This document shows positions 1 through 8,649 of a stretch of DNA of 18,027 nt, in pieces; the stretch's first letter is position 1; each line of letters starts with the position of its first letter. The translations under genes were made by a program, and so were the position numbers. Source of the DNA: Brachionus plicatilis (lineage: Eukaryota; Rotifera; Eurotatoria; Ploima; Brachionidae). A model generated the notes under the pieces. The model made no database searches, was not told where the DNA came from, and saw nothing but the letters and a program-made list of their open reading frames with translations. The DNA lies in the NCBI GenBank assembly GCA_010279815.1, contig QEOQ01000470.1, positions 10,649 through 28,675 of the forward strand, read 5' to 3'.

Positions 1-733
1 AAAGATTAACTAATTAAGGATAATTAGCTCTCAAAAAGAAATCCTCAAGTTACAAAAAAATAAGTTTTTTTCTTTTAAAAAATTAATAATAAATAATAAA
101 TGAAATTATTCTAAAATAAATCGTATAAAATATTGAACGGCTAGGTTGGACAACTAAAAAAGCAGTCAAAAAAAAATTCTGTCAAAAATATTTTTTTAAA
201 TATTAATCAACACATACAAATTCTTATTTCCTTGTCTGAATGTGTTCTTAACTTTTTAATAGATTTTCATTTTAAATCTGTAAGATCTTAACTCTTTTTA
301 AATAAAAAAATTAAATCTAAAAGATGAATTTAAAAATTATAAAAAATACCTAGAAACTTTCAATCAGTTAAATTGTTGTATGATTTTTTAATGATTTAAT
401 TTTGATTTAATAAAAAAAAATTTTTGTGATTTTCATTATTTTAATAAAGAGCTTTCTTTTTATGCGTGAATCAAATTTTTTATGTATTATAATCTCTCTC
501 TTTATTTATTTTTAATCCTCACCCAGCTGATATTAGGAAGATTAAAAAAAATGATCTAAACTTATATCAGATCATATTATTTGATATCAGATAAAATAAC
601 ATAATAAGATGTGACAAGTTAATTTTCGGGACCGAAACTGTGTTATAAAAAAAATAAACAAAAATTTTTATATTAAAAAGTAAATAGAATTAATTTTTTC
701 AATTATCTAAAAAATTTTGATTTAAATGTTTAC
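1..733. other. Left-edge AT-rich stretch, no readable gene
   Basis: CFAP74 should continue to the left, but I cannot read a clean exon here. On the minus strand, after the donor at 733, an acceptor-like AG is followed from 706 by a short open stretch beginning IIEKINSIYFL. This sits where the family continues after the first ASH segment, but it meets a TAA within a few codons. A second similar-looking stretch near 615-640 is in another frame. It may be a decayed or diverged exon, or chance. The rest is A/T-rich filler. Confidence 0.4.
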
Positions 734-3359
734 CTTTGGAGAAAAAGTGACATTGAATTCACATGTTAAGCCAGCTGATAATTGACCTGGTGGTTTGAAG
801 CTAAATTTATGAAAAGTTAAAAAAAGTATTGATTAAAGTTTTATTAACCCAAGTTACTCAATGGTAATAAAATCCTTTAAATTGTCGCTTATATCAATCA
901 ATTTACATGTATTAATTGAATACGAAATATTTGTCAGAATAACTTTAATATTGTAAATATTGTCCACATCAAAATCCTTTTATTTCCTATTAATTAATAA
1001 TTTTAAAAAAAAATTAAATCTTACTTTGAAATGAACTATTTTGGGTTGACTTTTAAAAGAGATACCAGAAAATTTTTTTCCAGCTACAATTTGATCTTTT
1101 ACTGCACTTTTTTTCAACTTATCTAGAGACCTCAAATAAAGCTCTTTTTCAGTTTTTGTTTTGTAGCATGGTGGAAAATTTTGATTAATCTTGTATAAAT
1201 CACCAGAGTCATATTTTTTAAATTCCTTATTCCAAAGTCCTTCGTATTCAGGCTTCATTATAACTTCTTCATGATTGTCTATAAATTATTTAAATTGAAA
1301 AATAAAAGTTAAATTATTAATTAAGTAGATCGAACTTAGTTCATCGAATTCGCTGTCTTCATCATCGTCTCTGCTTGCGATTGTGGTGGAATCGAAAACA
1401 GATCTTCTATCAAATCCATCATCTTCTTGTTTGTTTGGTTCACCAAAATTTTTAAAAAGCTTAGGCTTAAAAATTGAATTAACTTTGTTTTAATAAAATT
1501 TTAAGAGGTTAAATGGATACATTCTCTTGAGTCAAGCCTAAAGTATTAGCAACTTTTGTCAAAAGCTTTTTTTCGTGTTTCTCTTTATTCTTATTTTTTA
1601 AATTTAGAATTTATTTTTAAATTTAATAAATTAGCCAAAAATTACGATTTGTTTCAAGGGCTTTAAGTTAATGTTGAATAAATTTGGATAAAGTTTTTTC
1701 TTTTTTTCAATGTTTTCTTTTTCTTTAAGAATCTTTTCGACTATTTTTCTAGTATTCTGCTCTTGTTGACTTTCTAGTTTTCTAAAAAAAATTAAATTAA
1801 TTTAAAGCGTTTTTTATTCACAAACACAAACTTCTTTTCTTTTTCATATTCTTCCATTTTAATTTTGCGTGGAATAAAAAAATTTGGATTTTCTCCTCGA
1901 CCTTTAATGGCATTTTTTTCTCGTTCAAGTTCTTCTATTTCTTTTTGCTTTTGATATTTTTTCTTCATCACCTTGGATTGGAATATTTCTTTATTGTGAT
2001 CGATCACATCCTTTAAGCCGATGATCTCTTTTCGCTTACTTTGATTTTGGATGTAGTTTTGAGTCTCATCCATCAATTTATGATCCTTCATTCTAAAAAA
2101 ATATTTTATTTTAATCTCTATTTCTCTTAAATTAAATTACTCTCTTAAAGTTTGTTTTAGATATTGACTGGTAATTTCACGAGCGCGTTTTGCTTGCTCA
2201 ATAGCTTCCTTTTGCTTTAAATTCTCTTGCCTTATTCTCTCGTTTTCCATTCTTTAAACAAAAAAAAACAATTAACTGATTAAAATTTTTTAAACAATTT
2301 TAGTCAAAGTACTGCTTGGATTTTTCGAATTTTTTTCTAAGATTCTCAGTTTTTTGATCTTCTATTTGTTTTCGTTGTGTAGCTTTGAAATCTTTTTGCT
2401 TGATTAAAAGTTCTTCTTTTCCTTTAAGTTCCTTATCAATCTGAGCATATTTGGTTTTTTCTAATAAAGCCTTGGAACGTTCATAACTTAAAATATATTT
2501 AAAATATATTTAAATATGATGAATTTACTAATAAAAATTTCAACTCACTCAGCTTCATTGAAACTTTCTGTCAATGTTTCTAGCACTTTAGATTCTAATT
2601 CAATCTCTTTACAAATATTTGCGTGTTCAGCATCAAGACGATTTACTAAAGTTCTTTAAGAATTTTATTTATTTTTACTCAAAACTCTTCTAATTAAATT
2701 TAAATAAATATACATGTCTTTATCATTTTGAGCATTTTCAATTCTTCCATATGTTTCATCTCTTTTCCATTCAAGCTGTTCTAAACGTTGCTTGCATCCA
2801 TTTATTTCCTCGCTAAATAAATTTAATATAATAAATATATTTGTTAAAATAAATTTAATTTTTTTATTAATAAAAGAATACCGAATATTTTGAGTAATCA
2901 AATCTTTTTCTTGAAATTGTTTTTCAATTTTATTTATATAGCTTCTCATATATATCATTTGTAGCTGATCATTTTTGTTAAAATTTACTTTATCCTCTTG
3001 ATAATTGGCGTTGGCTTGATTAACGGTAGAGCTTGTTAAAAATTTTATCAGCACTCTTTTTTTTTAAACTAAATTATTTAAAAAATTAACTACTCGAGTG
3101 TCTGGTCGAGTCCCAACGAGTCATTATCTAAAAGATCATCGTTAAAAATGGAATTTTCTTCATCTTTTTCCTCTTGTTGAATATTTTCATCAGATTGATG
3201 TTTTTTACTAACATAAGTTGCTGAATGAAATTCGGCAGATTTTTTAGGAATATCATTTTGAAACTTGTTTAATTGAGTCTCTCGGTAGAAATTAGGCTCA
3301 TTATCATCAAAATCGTCGAAAAGATTTTCTTCATCGGACATTGGATCAATATCGCTCAT
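734..3359 (-). CDS. CFAP74: CFAP74-like ciliary protein, 5' part (13 exons, partial)
   Basis: Axonemal protein of motile cilia (central-apparatus associated in the family). I assembled 13 minus-strand exons: 3094-3359, 2882-3055, 2812-2714, 2549-2653, 2313-2486, 2141-2251, 1832-2092, 1646-1781, 1521-1589, 1336-1465, 1025-1278, 858-976 and 734-800. All have GT-AG introns (38-69 nt), phases agree, and the total is 655 codons. The protein starts with an acidic N-terminus (MSDIDPMSDEENLFDDFDD). A long Lys/Glu-rich coiled coil follows at about residues 90-450, then an acidic linker near 490-500. From about residue 590 an ASH/MSP-type domain begins, with HFK at one exon end, DFDVDNIYNIKVILTNISY next, and FKPPGQLSAGLTCEFNV in the last exon. 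This order and these motifs match CFAP74 as I know it. The gene runs off or decays leftward. Which splice site was used is inferred from phase, without transcripts. Confidence 0.75.
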
Positions 3360-3457
3360 TTTTTAGCATTCAGGTACTAAAAAGTTTACCAATCTTACAA
3401 ATTGACAAAATTTCCAATTTAACAATTTAAAAAAGCTGAAAATAAACTTTTTTTTAT

Positions 3458-3471
3458 GTTACCATAGTAAT
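3458..3471 (-). promoter_or_regulatory. RFX X-box upstream of CFAP74
   Basis: Read on the gene strand the site is ATTACTATGGTAAC. This fits the X-box consensus RYYNYYATRRNRAC at all 14 positions. It ends about 98 bp upstream of the CFAP74 start codon. RFX transcription factors bind such sites in front of ciliary genes across animals, usually within a couple of hundred bases. Site and position agree with the ciliary identity of the gene. Confidence 0.7.
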
Positions 3472-3562
3472 CAATCAAAAAATTAAAATGTGTGAGAGAA
3501 ATTTTTGTCTCCATATGTTTAATTGAATTAGTTCAAAAAACACGAAATTTAAATAACAAATA

Positions 3563-3850
3563 CAGTAAAAACCGGATATAAGAAATTCGAATTTGCACAA
3601 GAAAAAAATTCTTATATCAGACAATTTCTTATAAACAAAAAATATTTTTTGGTAAGAAACTTTTAAAGAATGATAGGGAAGATTTGAGAAACTGTTTTAT
3701 TTATTTACACATTAATCTAAGCAATTGAGAATTTGAATTCTTTTTTCTAGACTAATAGTAGTCCTCTGATTGTTTGTTTTGTCATTTTTATCACCGCTTT
3801 TTTTATTATTTGTAATTTTTAAAAAGTTCAAATTTATGAAAAACAAAAAA
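3563..3850. mobile_element. pogo/Tigger-type transposon fragment
   Basis: A transposon-like terminus starts at 3563 with CAGTAAAAACCGGATATAAG, directly after a TA (3561-3562), the usual target duplication of Tc1/mariner/pogo elements. Short subterminal copies of the same motif follow (CTTATATCAGACAATTTC, 3612-3629). On the minus strand at about 3700-3800 a broken frame reads ...RTTISLEKRIQILNCLD then stops. This resembles the first helix-turn-helix of CENP-B/Tigger transposases. No matching second terminus was found in the window, so this is a truncated or internally deleted copy. The terminus is better supported than the coding remnant. Confidence 0.45.
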
Positions 3851-4040
3851 AGCCCACTCAAATCAAAAACTGAAAAAATAAAGAAAAATTTTCGAAATTA
3901 ATTTTAGCCAAATATTTCGAAAATTTTTCAAAATTATTATTTATAGTGGAACTTAAAAATTTCATAATATACTTAATTATTTTAATCATTAGATAAATTT
4001 AAAAATGATTTATAAAAAAAAATATATCAGAGTTGTTTTT

Positions 4041-4118
4041 AAGTCACAAGTCTTAAGTCAAGTCAAGTCAATGACTTAAAAATTTTTTTTTTTTTTAAGT
4101 CAAGTCAATGACTTAAAA
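4041..4118. repeat. AAGTC-rich repeat with short palindromes
   Basis: AAGTCAAGTCAATGACTT occurs twice (about 4060-4077 and 4096-4113), preceded by further AAGTC units, and separated by a T-run. Each copy is a near-perfect inverted repeat. A closely related palindrome lies 11 kb away at 15345-15367, so this looks like a dispersed element end rather than chance. Confidence 0.6.
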
Positions 4119-4194
4119 CTTTATTTTATTTTATCAAAAAAAAGTCCCATCCAAAACTTTTTTTTTTTCTAAAATATACGGGCTGCCAAAAAAA

Positions 4195-4385
4195 AGGTAA
4201 AAAAATAAAAATTTAAGTTTATTTAATATATTTATTAATTAAAAAAAAATAGTTTTTTAATTAAAAAAAATTAATTTAAAAATTAAAAAAAAAAGAAAAA
4301 AAAATTTTATTTAAAAATTAAAAATAAAAAAAAAAAAAGAAAAAAAAATTTTATTTAAAAATTTAAAAATAAAAATAAATAGAAA
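4195..4385. repeat. A/T tandem low-complexity block
   Basis: Almost pure A/T. A unit of about 45 bp built on AAAAAGAAAAAAAAATTTTATTT followed by AAAAATTAAAAATAAA appears twice in tandem (about 4290-4334 and 4335-4380) with small differences. It directly borders the GC-rich hairpin cluster, giving a sharp composition step near 4390. Confidence 0.7.
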
Positions 4386-4411
4386 CTAGATGTAGGTATT
4401 TGGTATTTATA

Positions 4412-4553
4412 GTCGTTGGTAATTTTTGGCCGTTAGTACTTTTTTGTACTTTTTGGTCGTTGGGAGTTGTTGGTGATTGGACGCTGGCCAACAACCAATC
4501 GCCAACAACTTCCAAAGACCATAAAGTACTAACAGCCAAAAATTACCAACGAC
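4412..4553. repeat. Long imperfect hairpin, putative viral terminal repeat
   Basis: The left arm (from 4412, GTCGTTGGTAATTTTTGGC...) and the right arm (ending 4553) are reverse complements for about 60 bp. They differ by a few substitutions and one roughly 11-nt insertion in the left arm (around 4442-4452). The loop region (about 4475-4500) can itself pair in more than one way. The right outer arm can also pair with an internal copy at 4449-4463 (CTTTTTGGTCGTTGG), giving alternative foldings. It stands directly upstream of the TATA box and capsid-like gene. Parvovirus genomes end in such hairpins. A host foldback element is the alternative. Confidence 0.65.
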
Positions 4554-4559
4554 CAAAAA

Positions 4560-4587
4560 GGGTGTGCCAAGCGCGCTTGGCACACCC
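4560..4587. repeat. Perfect 28-bp GC-rich palindrome
   Basis: GGGTGTGCCAAGCG is followed immediately by its exact reverse complement, with centre GCGC. It lies 6 bp after the long hairpin, in a locally GC-rich island inside very AT-rich DNA. It could be part of the viral terminus or replication origin. Confidence 0.85.
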
Positions 4588-4599
4588 GCCCCCATGTAT

Positions 4600-4653
4600 C
4601 TGGGTACCCCCCCGTGAGTAGGTAGTCCTTAGGTCTATGGGGACCCACCCCAG
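4600..4653. repeat. Imperfect GC-rich inverted repeat
   Basis: CTGGGTACCCC (4600-4610) can pair with GGGGACCCACCCCAG (4639-4653), giving a short G/C-rich stem with a bulge and a loop of about 28 nt. It continues the palindrome cluster begun at 4412 and ends about 40 bp before the TATA box. Confidence 0.45.
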
Positions 4654-4695
4654 GACAAATATTTAGTCTGCGAAAATGTTAGGTTAATTTTGCAC

Positions 4696-4703
4696 TATAA
4701 ATA
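4696..4703 (+). promoter_or_regulatory. TATA box of the capsid-like gene
   Basis: TATAAATA lies 40 bp upstream of the ATG at 4743. The short A-rich leader and the AAAAATGG start context fit a compact viral promoter placed just inside a terminal repeat. Confidence 0.6.
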
Positions 4704-4742
4704 AAACTAACTTTACAAAAAGAGAAATTAAAAATTGTAAAA

Positions 4743-6600
4743 ATGGACTTGGATGATTTTAAAAGAAGAGGCTGGGACATTTATTCTAGGCTCGTAGATG
4801 CTTATATAGATAAATTACACAAAAGATTTCAATCAAATCCTAGTCAAAGTATCAACTTTTTACGTAATTCCGTAATGGTTGATTTAATGATACAAATAAT
4901 TAGATCATCTAACAAAGAAGCTATACAAAATTTATGGGAAGATCCCAGAATTCAACAATATTTTCAATTTGAAGTTGAAGATATAACTAAATTAGCTATT
5001 GATACTATTACTGGTGAATACCAACAAAGTCCTAATAGAGCAAATCGTATGATTGCAGGTTTAGTTCCTCACGACCAATTACAAGAATATGATTTAACAC
5101 ATGGTTCACGTCTTAGTGATATAAATGCAGGACGTTATGAAGAATTTAGAAAAGATAGAGCACAATTAGAAGCTGATTTTGCAATATATGAACAATATCT
5201 TAAAGAATTAAATGTTAAATATAAAATTGAAGATGCTGAAAGAAAAACACCAGCTGAACATGTATTACCTATAGATAACAAAGAAAATTTGCCTATAAAA
5301 GAAAGTGCTGATAGAGATGATAGACAAAAATAAAAAACAAAAAGTAGAAGAAGAAAAACATGAACAACAATTAGTTGAGGAAGAAGAAGAGCCTGAACAA
5401 ATAGAAGCTGACGAAGAAGCAGGATCATCAGAAGAACCACCAGCTATGGAAGTAGACACAAAACAACAGCTAGAGCAGGAACTAGTTCTGGCGCACAAGG
5501 TCATCATGGAGCATTTATTGGCACAACAACAAGACATATACCATTTGAAAAAACAAGATACGAAAGAGAAGTTATAAAATGTCATCAAAGAAGAGATGAA
5601 ATACATTTTTTTGGGATGTCTGATTTTTTAACAGATTTTGATTATGTTCCACCTGCTGTATCAGCAGTTACTGTTGGTACAGGCGCTCAAGCAAGAAAAA
5701 CTGGTTTTAATATGGGAAACTGGTAGCACTACAAATATAGTATCTCCATTTGGTTCACCAAATAATAATGCATTTTCTCCATTAGTTTAAGCTCAATACG
5801 TTAATTTTAGAGTAAAAGATTTTTTTGATCATAAAATTTTAACAGCAACAGGCGGAAAATTAAGAGACTTTAAAAAAATAACTTTAGGAGATATACACGT
5901 AGAAGTCGAAATTCATACAAATAAAGGAAGTTTTTTAGATAATGAAGTGTTTTTAAGTAGATGGGCTAATGCAACAACTCCTGCTTTAAATCAAAATCAT
6001 TTTAGGGAACAAAATAGAGATTTAACATGGTCTCCAAAATATTTTGTGCACAGAGATGTTTATGGAGAATATTCAACTTTGGCAGGATTAATTCCAGAAG
6101 ATCCAGAATATGGGTTAAACGTTCAACTTGAAACAAAACCTTCTAGAAAACTTCAATCTATAAGACAAAGAGATCATTGTTCTGATATAGTTTCAACAGG
6201 ATGGTCATTTACTAGAAAAATTCAATCAGGTGGACCTTATTATTTAACTCCACAAAAAATATGGGACTTAAGAGAAGGTTCAATATCTAATTTAATAAGC
6301 GAAATTGAAGGACAAAGTGCTGATTCTTCAGGAAATTTAAATAGATGGCCTGAATATTTTAATTTTTTATTTGTACCGTTAAATGCTCATTTAGCGCAAG
6401 GTAAAGTTGATGGTGGAACTTTAGAAACTAGAGGCGCAGTATTAACTCCAAATTTTCATTGTGAATTACACATTAAAACTACTGCAACATGGTTATGTAT
6501 GGACAGAACTACAGAATCTAATACAATTGGTCTTAGAGTAAAAACTGATCCTTATTATGCAATTAGTAACAAGTTAAGAGCTGAAGAAATTCAGTATTAA
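4743..6600 (+). pseudogene. Broken ssDNA-virus capsid-like gene (endogenous viral element)
   Basis: A structural-type protein of about 620 codons, now spread over two frames. Frame A runs 4743-5333. An acidic Glu-rich stretch is read in frame B (about 5305-5470). Frame A resumes with a Gly/Ser/Thr-rich segment (about 5470-5726). Frame B then continues from about 5716 to the stop at 6598-6600, interrupted by one in-frame TAA at 5788-5790. The N-terminal part is helical and charged. I see no phospholipase A2 motif such as the VP1 region of many parvoviruses carries. The second half is rich in beta-prone stretches and aromatics, compatible with a jelly-roll capsid. The call rests on size, layout opposite a viral-type helicase gene, the TATA box and the upstream hairpin. 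I recognise no diagnostic capsid motif. Parvovirus/densovirus-like is my first choice; bidnavirus-like or CRESS-DNA virus are alternatives. The paired frame changes could in part reflect splicing. Confidence 0.5.
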
Positions 6601-6602
6601 AA

Positions 6603-6627
6603 TACCCACTGAACAGCCTAGTGGGTA
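6603..6627. repeat. Stem-loop just after the capsid-like stop codon
   Basis: TACCCACT and AGTGGGTA form a perfect 8-bp stem around a 9-nt loop, starting two bases after the stop codon at 6600. It could mark a 3' end signal or another viral cis element. The loop does not contain a typical CRESS nonanucleotide. Confidence 0.6.
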
Positions 6628-6771
6628 GGTTTCAAGCTTCAACAACAACAAGTAACCGGACAAAAGACTAAGGATTACAATGCTAGATAAAATTATTCCC
6701 ACCAATTGTAAATAGTCCAATTGTACAAAAACTTGAGCCGGCGTGCTTGTCAATAAGCCGTCCGTCTCATT

Positions 6772-6777
6772 TTTATT
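6772..6777 (-). terminator. Poly(A) signal candidate for the Rep-like gene
   Basis: AATAAA read on the minus strand, about 65 bp past the minus-strand stop codon at 6841-6843. Such hexamers are frequent by chance in this AT-rich DNA. Confidence 0.35.
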
Positions 6778-6832
6778 ATTATAATTAAGAAAATTTATTT
6801 TAATTTTAAAATTTATTGAAAAAAAAATTATA

Positions 6833-6838
6833 ATAAAA
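6833..6838 (+). terminator. Poly(A) signal candidate for the capsid-like gene
   Basis: AATAAA on the plus strand, 3 bp before the end of the opposing gene. With the minus-strand signal at 6772 it would give overlapping 3' ends, as in compact ambisense viral genomes. Chance occurrence is possible. Confidence 0.35.
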
Positions 6839-7194
6839 AATTACAAAAAAATTGAAAAAATTGAATCTTCATCTGAAGATAAAGTAATGTACAGTAGAAA
6901 TTCGATTATATGTAATTCGGTTATATGTAAATTCGATTATATATAATTTCAAAAATCGCCACTGACACTCTTTTTGTCTTATGTTTCTAGAAATTTTTAA
7001 ATTTGTCCCGTTCACGATCTAATTCTTGGAAAGTGCTAATTTTCCTTAATTGATAGATAAAACCACTCTTTTTACTAATTCCGCTACTATACAATGATAA
7101 TGATTATACTTTCTTATTTTTTGACACCTGGTTTTTCTTGTTTTTCTTGTTTTTCTTATTTCCTGGAACAAAGAACGTCTTTTGTATCTTCTGG

Positions 7195-7200
7195 TATAAA
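7195..7200 (+). promoter_or_regulatory. TATA box of the element's internal gene
   Basis: TATAAA (within TATAAATAAA) lies 48 bp upstream of the ATG at 7248, inside the transposon. Confidence 0.45.
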
Positions 7201-7247
7201 TAAAATGAAAAACCTAAATATATATCCTCTTAAAATTTTGATAAAAA

Positions 7248-7562
7248 ATGTACCAAACTAAATCTCGAAAAAAGGCTAGAACTGAAGACGAGTGTTCTAC
7301 CCCACCTTCTAAAAAAACACGAGTGGTGTTAAACTTTGCTCAAAAAGAAGAAATCAATTTTTGCTTAGATCATGATATTGATACAACACCATTTACTTCT
7401 TTAAAAAAATTTGCTTTAAAAAACAAGGAAATAAGTGTAAAACAAAGTTCGCTTAGTCGATTTTTTAAACCTAAGTCACCCGCTAAGACTTCTGGTCCTC
7501 AAGCAAGCAACCCTCAAAATATTTCTTCAATTTCCATTGTAAAACGTAGCCTAAATTTTTAG
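7248..7562 (+). CDS. 104-aa basic HTH-like protein of the Tigger-like element
   Basis: Intact single-exon frame inside the transposon, with TATA box at 7195 and a poly(A) signal AATAAA at 7611-7616. The N-terminus holds two basic clusters (SRKKAR at 5-10 and SKKTR at 21-25) that look like a bipartite nuclear localisation signal. Residues about 30-75 resemble the first helix-turn-helix of CENP-B/Tigger transposases (NFAQKEEINFCL, then SLKKFALKN, then SSLSRFF). There is no second HTH domain and no DDE catalytic domain, so it cannot itself be a transposase. QSSLSRFF (66-73) also matches the PCNA-interacting PIP-box pattern QxxLxxFF, followed by KPK. A DNA-binding regulator or repressor of transposition is a reasonable inference. 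The HTH assignment is by eye and moderate. Confidence 0.6.
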   Translation: MYQTKSRKKARTEDECSTPPSKKTRVVLNFAQKEEINFCLDHDIDTTPFTSLKKFALKNKEISVKQSSLSRFFKPKSPAKTSGPQASNPQNISSISIVKRSLNF

Positions 7563-8649
7563 AAATTTTTACTTTTATACTTTTTTATTCTATTTCAAAC
7601 TTTTTTTTTAAATAAAATCTTATGTAAAAACCCTCTTTTTTAAATGTCCAAAACTTTTTCATCAGACAAAATTTGTGTCTACAGGTCTATTCGATTATAT
7701 GTAAAATTCGATTATATATAAGACCAAAAAGTTTTTATGTAAAAAAAATTACATATAATCGAATTTCTACTGTATTCCGAATCCATGGCTAATTGATTCT
7801 CAGTCCACACAGTCTTCTTACTAGGCTTGAATTTGAATTTCCTAGGGCTTTCTTTTTCTTTTTTTATTTGTATAGGTTCTTCATCGGACAAGTAAAATTC
7901 AATATTTTTCATTATGTCTTCCGTCTCCTTCTTTTTAAGTTCTTCAGCTTCTATTAAGTCTAAATATCGTTCCCATTCTGTTGGTGAAGCTATCAACTTA
8001 GCAGCCTTCTTTTTGTACATATCTAGCCATGGCATCTTGGTTGTTCCAAATAAATTGGCAAATATAAGAGAATCCATATCATAAAGATAGAATCTTCTTT
8101 TGAATTCCGGCTTTAAATTTACCAAATTTGCAACTGATTCGAAAGAAAGATTTTCGTCTGGATTGAATGACATAAAAAACCTTTCAATTTTAAGTGTCAA
8201 TTGACGTTTTGTTTTTGGCCAATCTAATATTCAGCCCAGTGCCCCTCAACTGTTCTTTAATTGAACACATTGTGTTGTTTAGTGTGATTTTTTTTGGCAC
8301 ACTAACCCATTGAATTTATTCAAATATAATTGTGTCAACTTGATTTCGAGCCGCATCATCATACTTGAGTATGTCAGGGTTAGTCCACTGTGTTCCTGGC
8401 CATGCATGGTAGTGTCCAAACGATCTAGCTAAGATTTCACAAGTAGTGGTCTTGTAAGTTCCTGCTTTTCCAGCAAATATAACACAGTATCCTGAGTTGG
8501 TTGGATGTGCATTGACTTTGATTCGTATGTCTCTTAAAAAACTTAAATAATTCTTAAAAGGCATTAATTCCTTTAAGTCTGAATTTGTTAAAGGAGCTTT
8601 GTTCTCTTCTTTAACTCTTTGTTGTTCAAGTGCTTCAAGATGATTGATA

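Larger units (their letters stand above)
6892..7772 (+). mobile_element. 881-bp Tigger/pogo-like element with perfect TIRs
   Basis: The first 26 bp (6892-6917, beginning CAGTAGAAATTCGATT) are the exact reverse complement of the last 26 bp (7747-7772). TA flanks both sides (6890-6891 and 7773-7774). CAGT ends plus TA duplication are typical of pogo/Tigger elements. Extra copies of the ATTCGATTATATGTAA-type motif lie inside the left end (to about 6953) and at 7689-7720, probably transposase binding sites. The element carries one small gene and no catalytic transposase domain, so it depends on a partner elsewhere for movement. It is inserted in the viral helicase tail. The perfect TIRs suggest it is younger than the frameshifts in the viral genes. 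Confidence 0.9.

Noticed and set aside
4041..4118. CRISPR-like array
   Set aside because: Only two imperfect repeats without regular spacers, in a eukaryotic context.
4400..4621. Short frames on both strands over the hairpin (73 and 62 codons)
   Set aside because: They read the same repeat in opposite directions, a by-product of the palindrome; no protein-like features.
4743..5333. Phospholipase A2 domain expected in many parvovirus VP1 regions
   Set aside because: A PHDQLQEYD stretch looks superficially similar, but the calcium loop and the catalytic HDxxY spacing are not present.
5135..5606. Two minus-strand open frames rich in Leu/Ser/Cys opposite the capsid-like gene
   Set aside because: They are antisense shadows of the acidic GAA/GAG-rich coding stretch; their composition is explained by the plus-strand codons.
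6603..6627. CRESS-virus replication origin stem-loop
   Set aside because: The loop lacks a nonanucleotide of the usual type, and the position right behind a stop codon fits a 3' signal as well.
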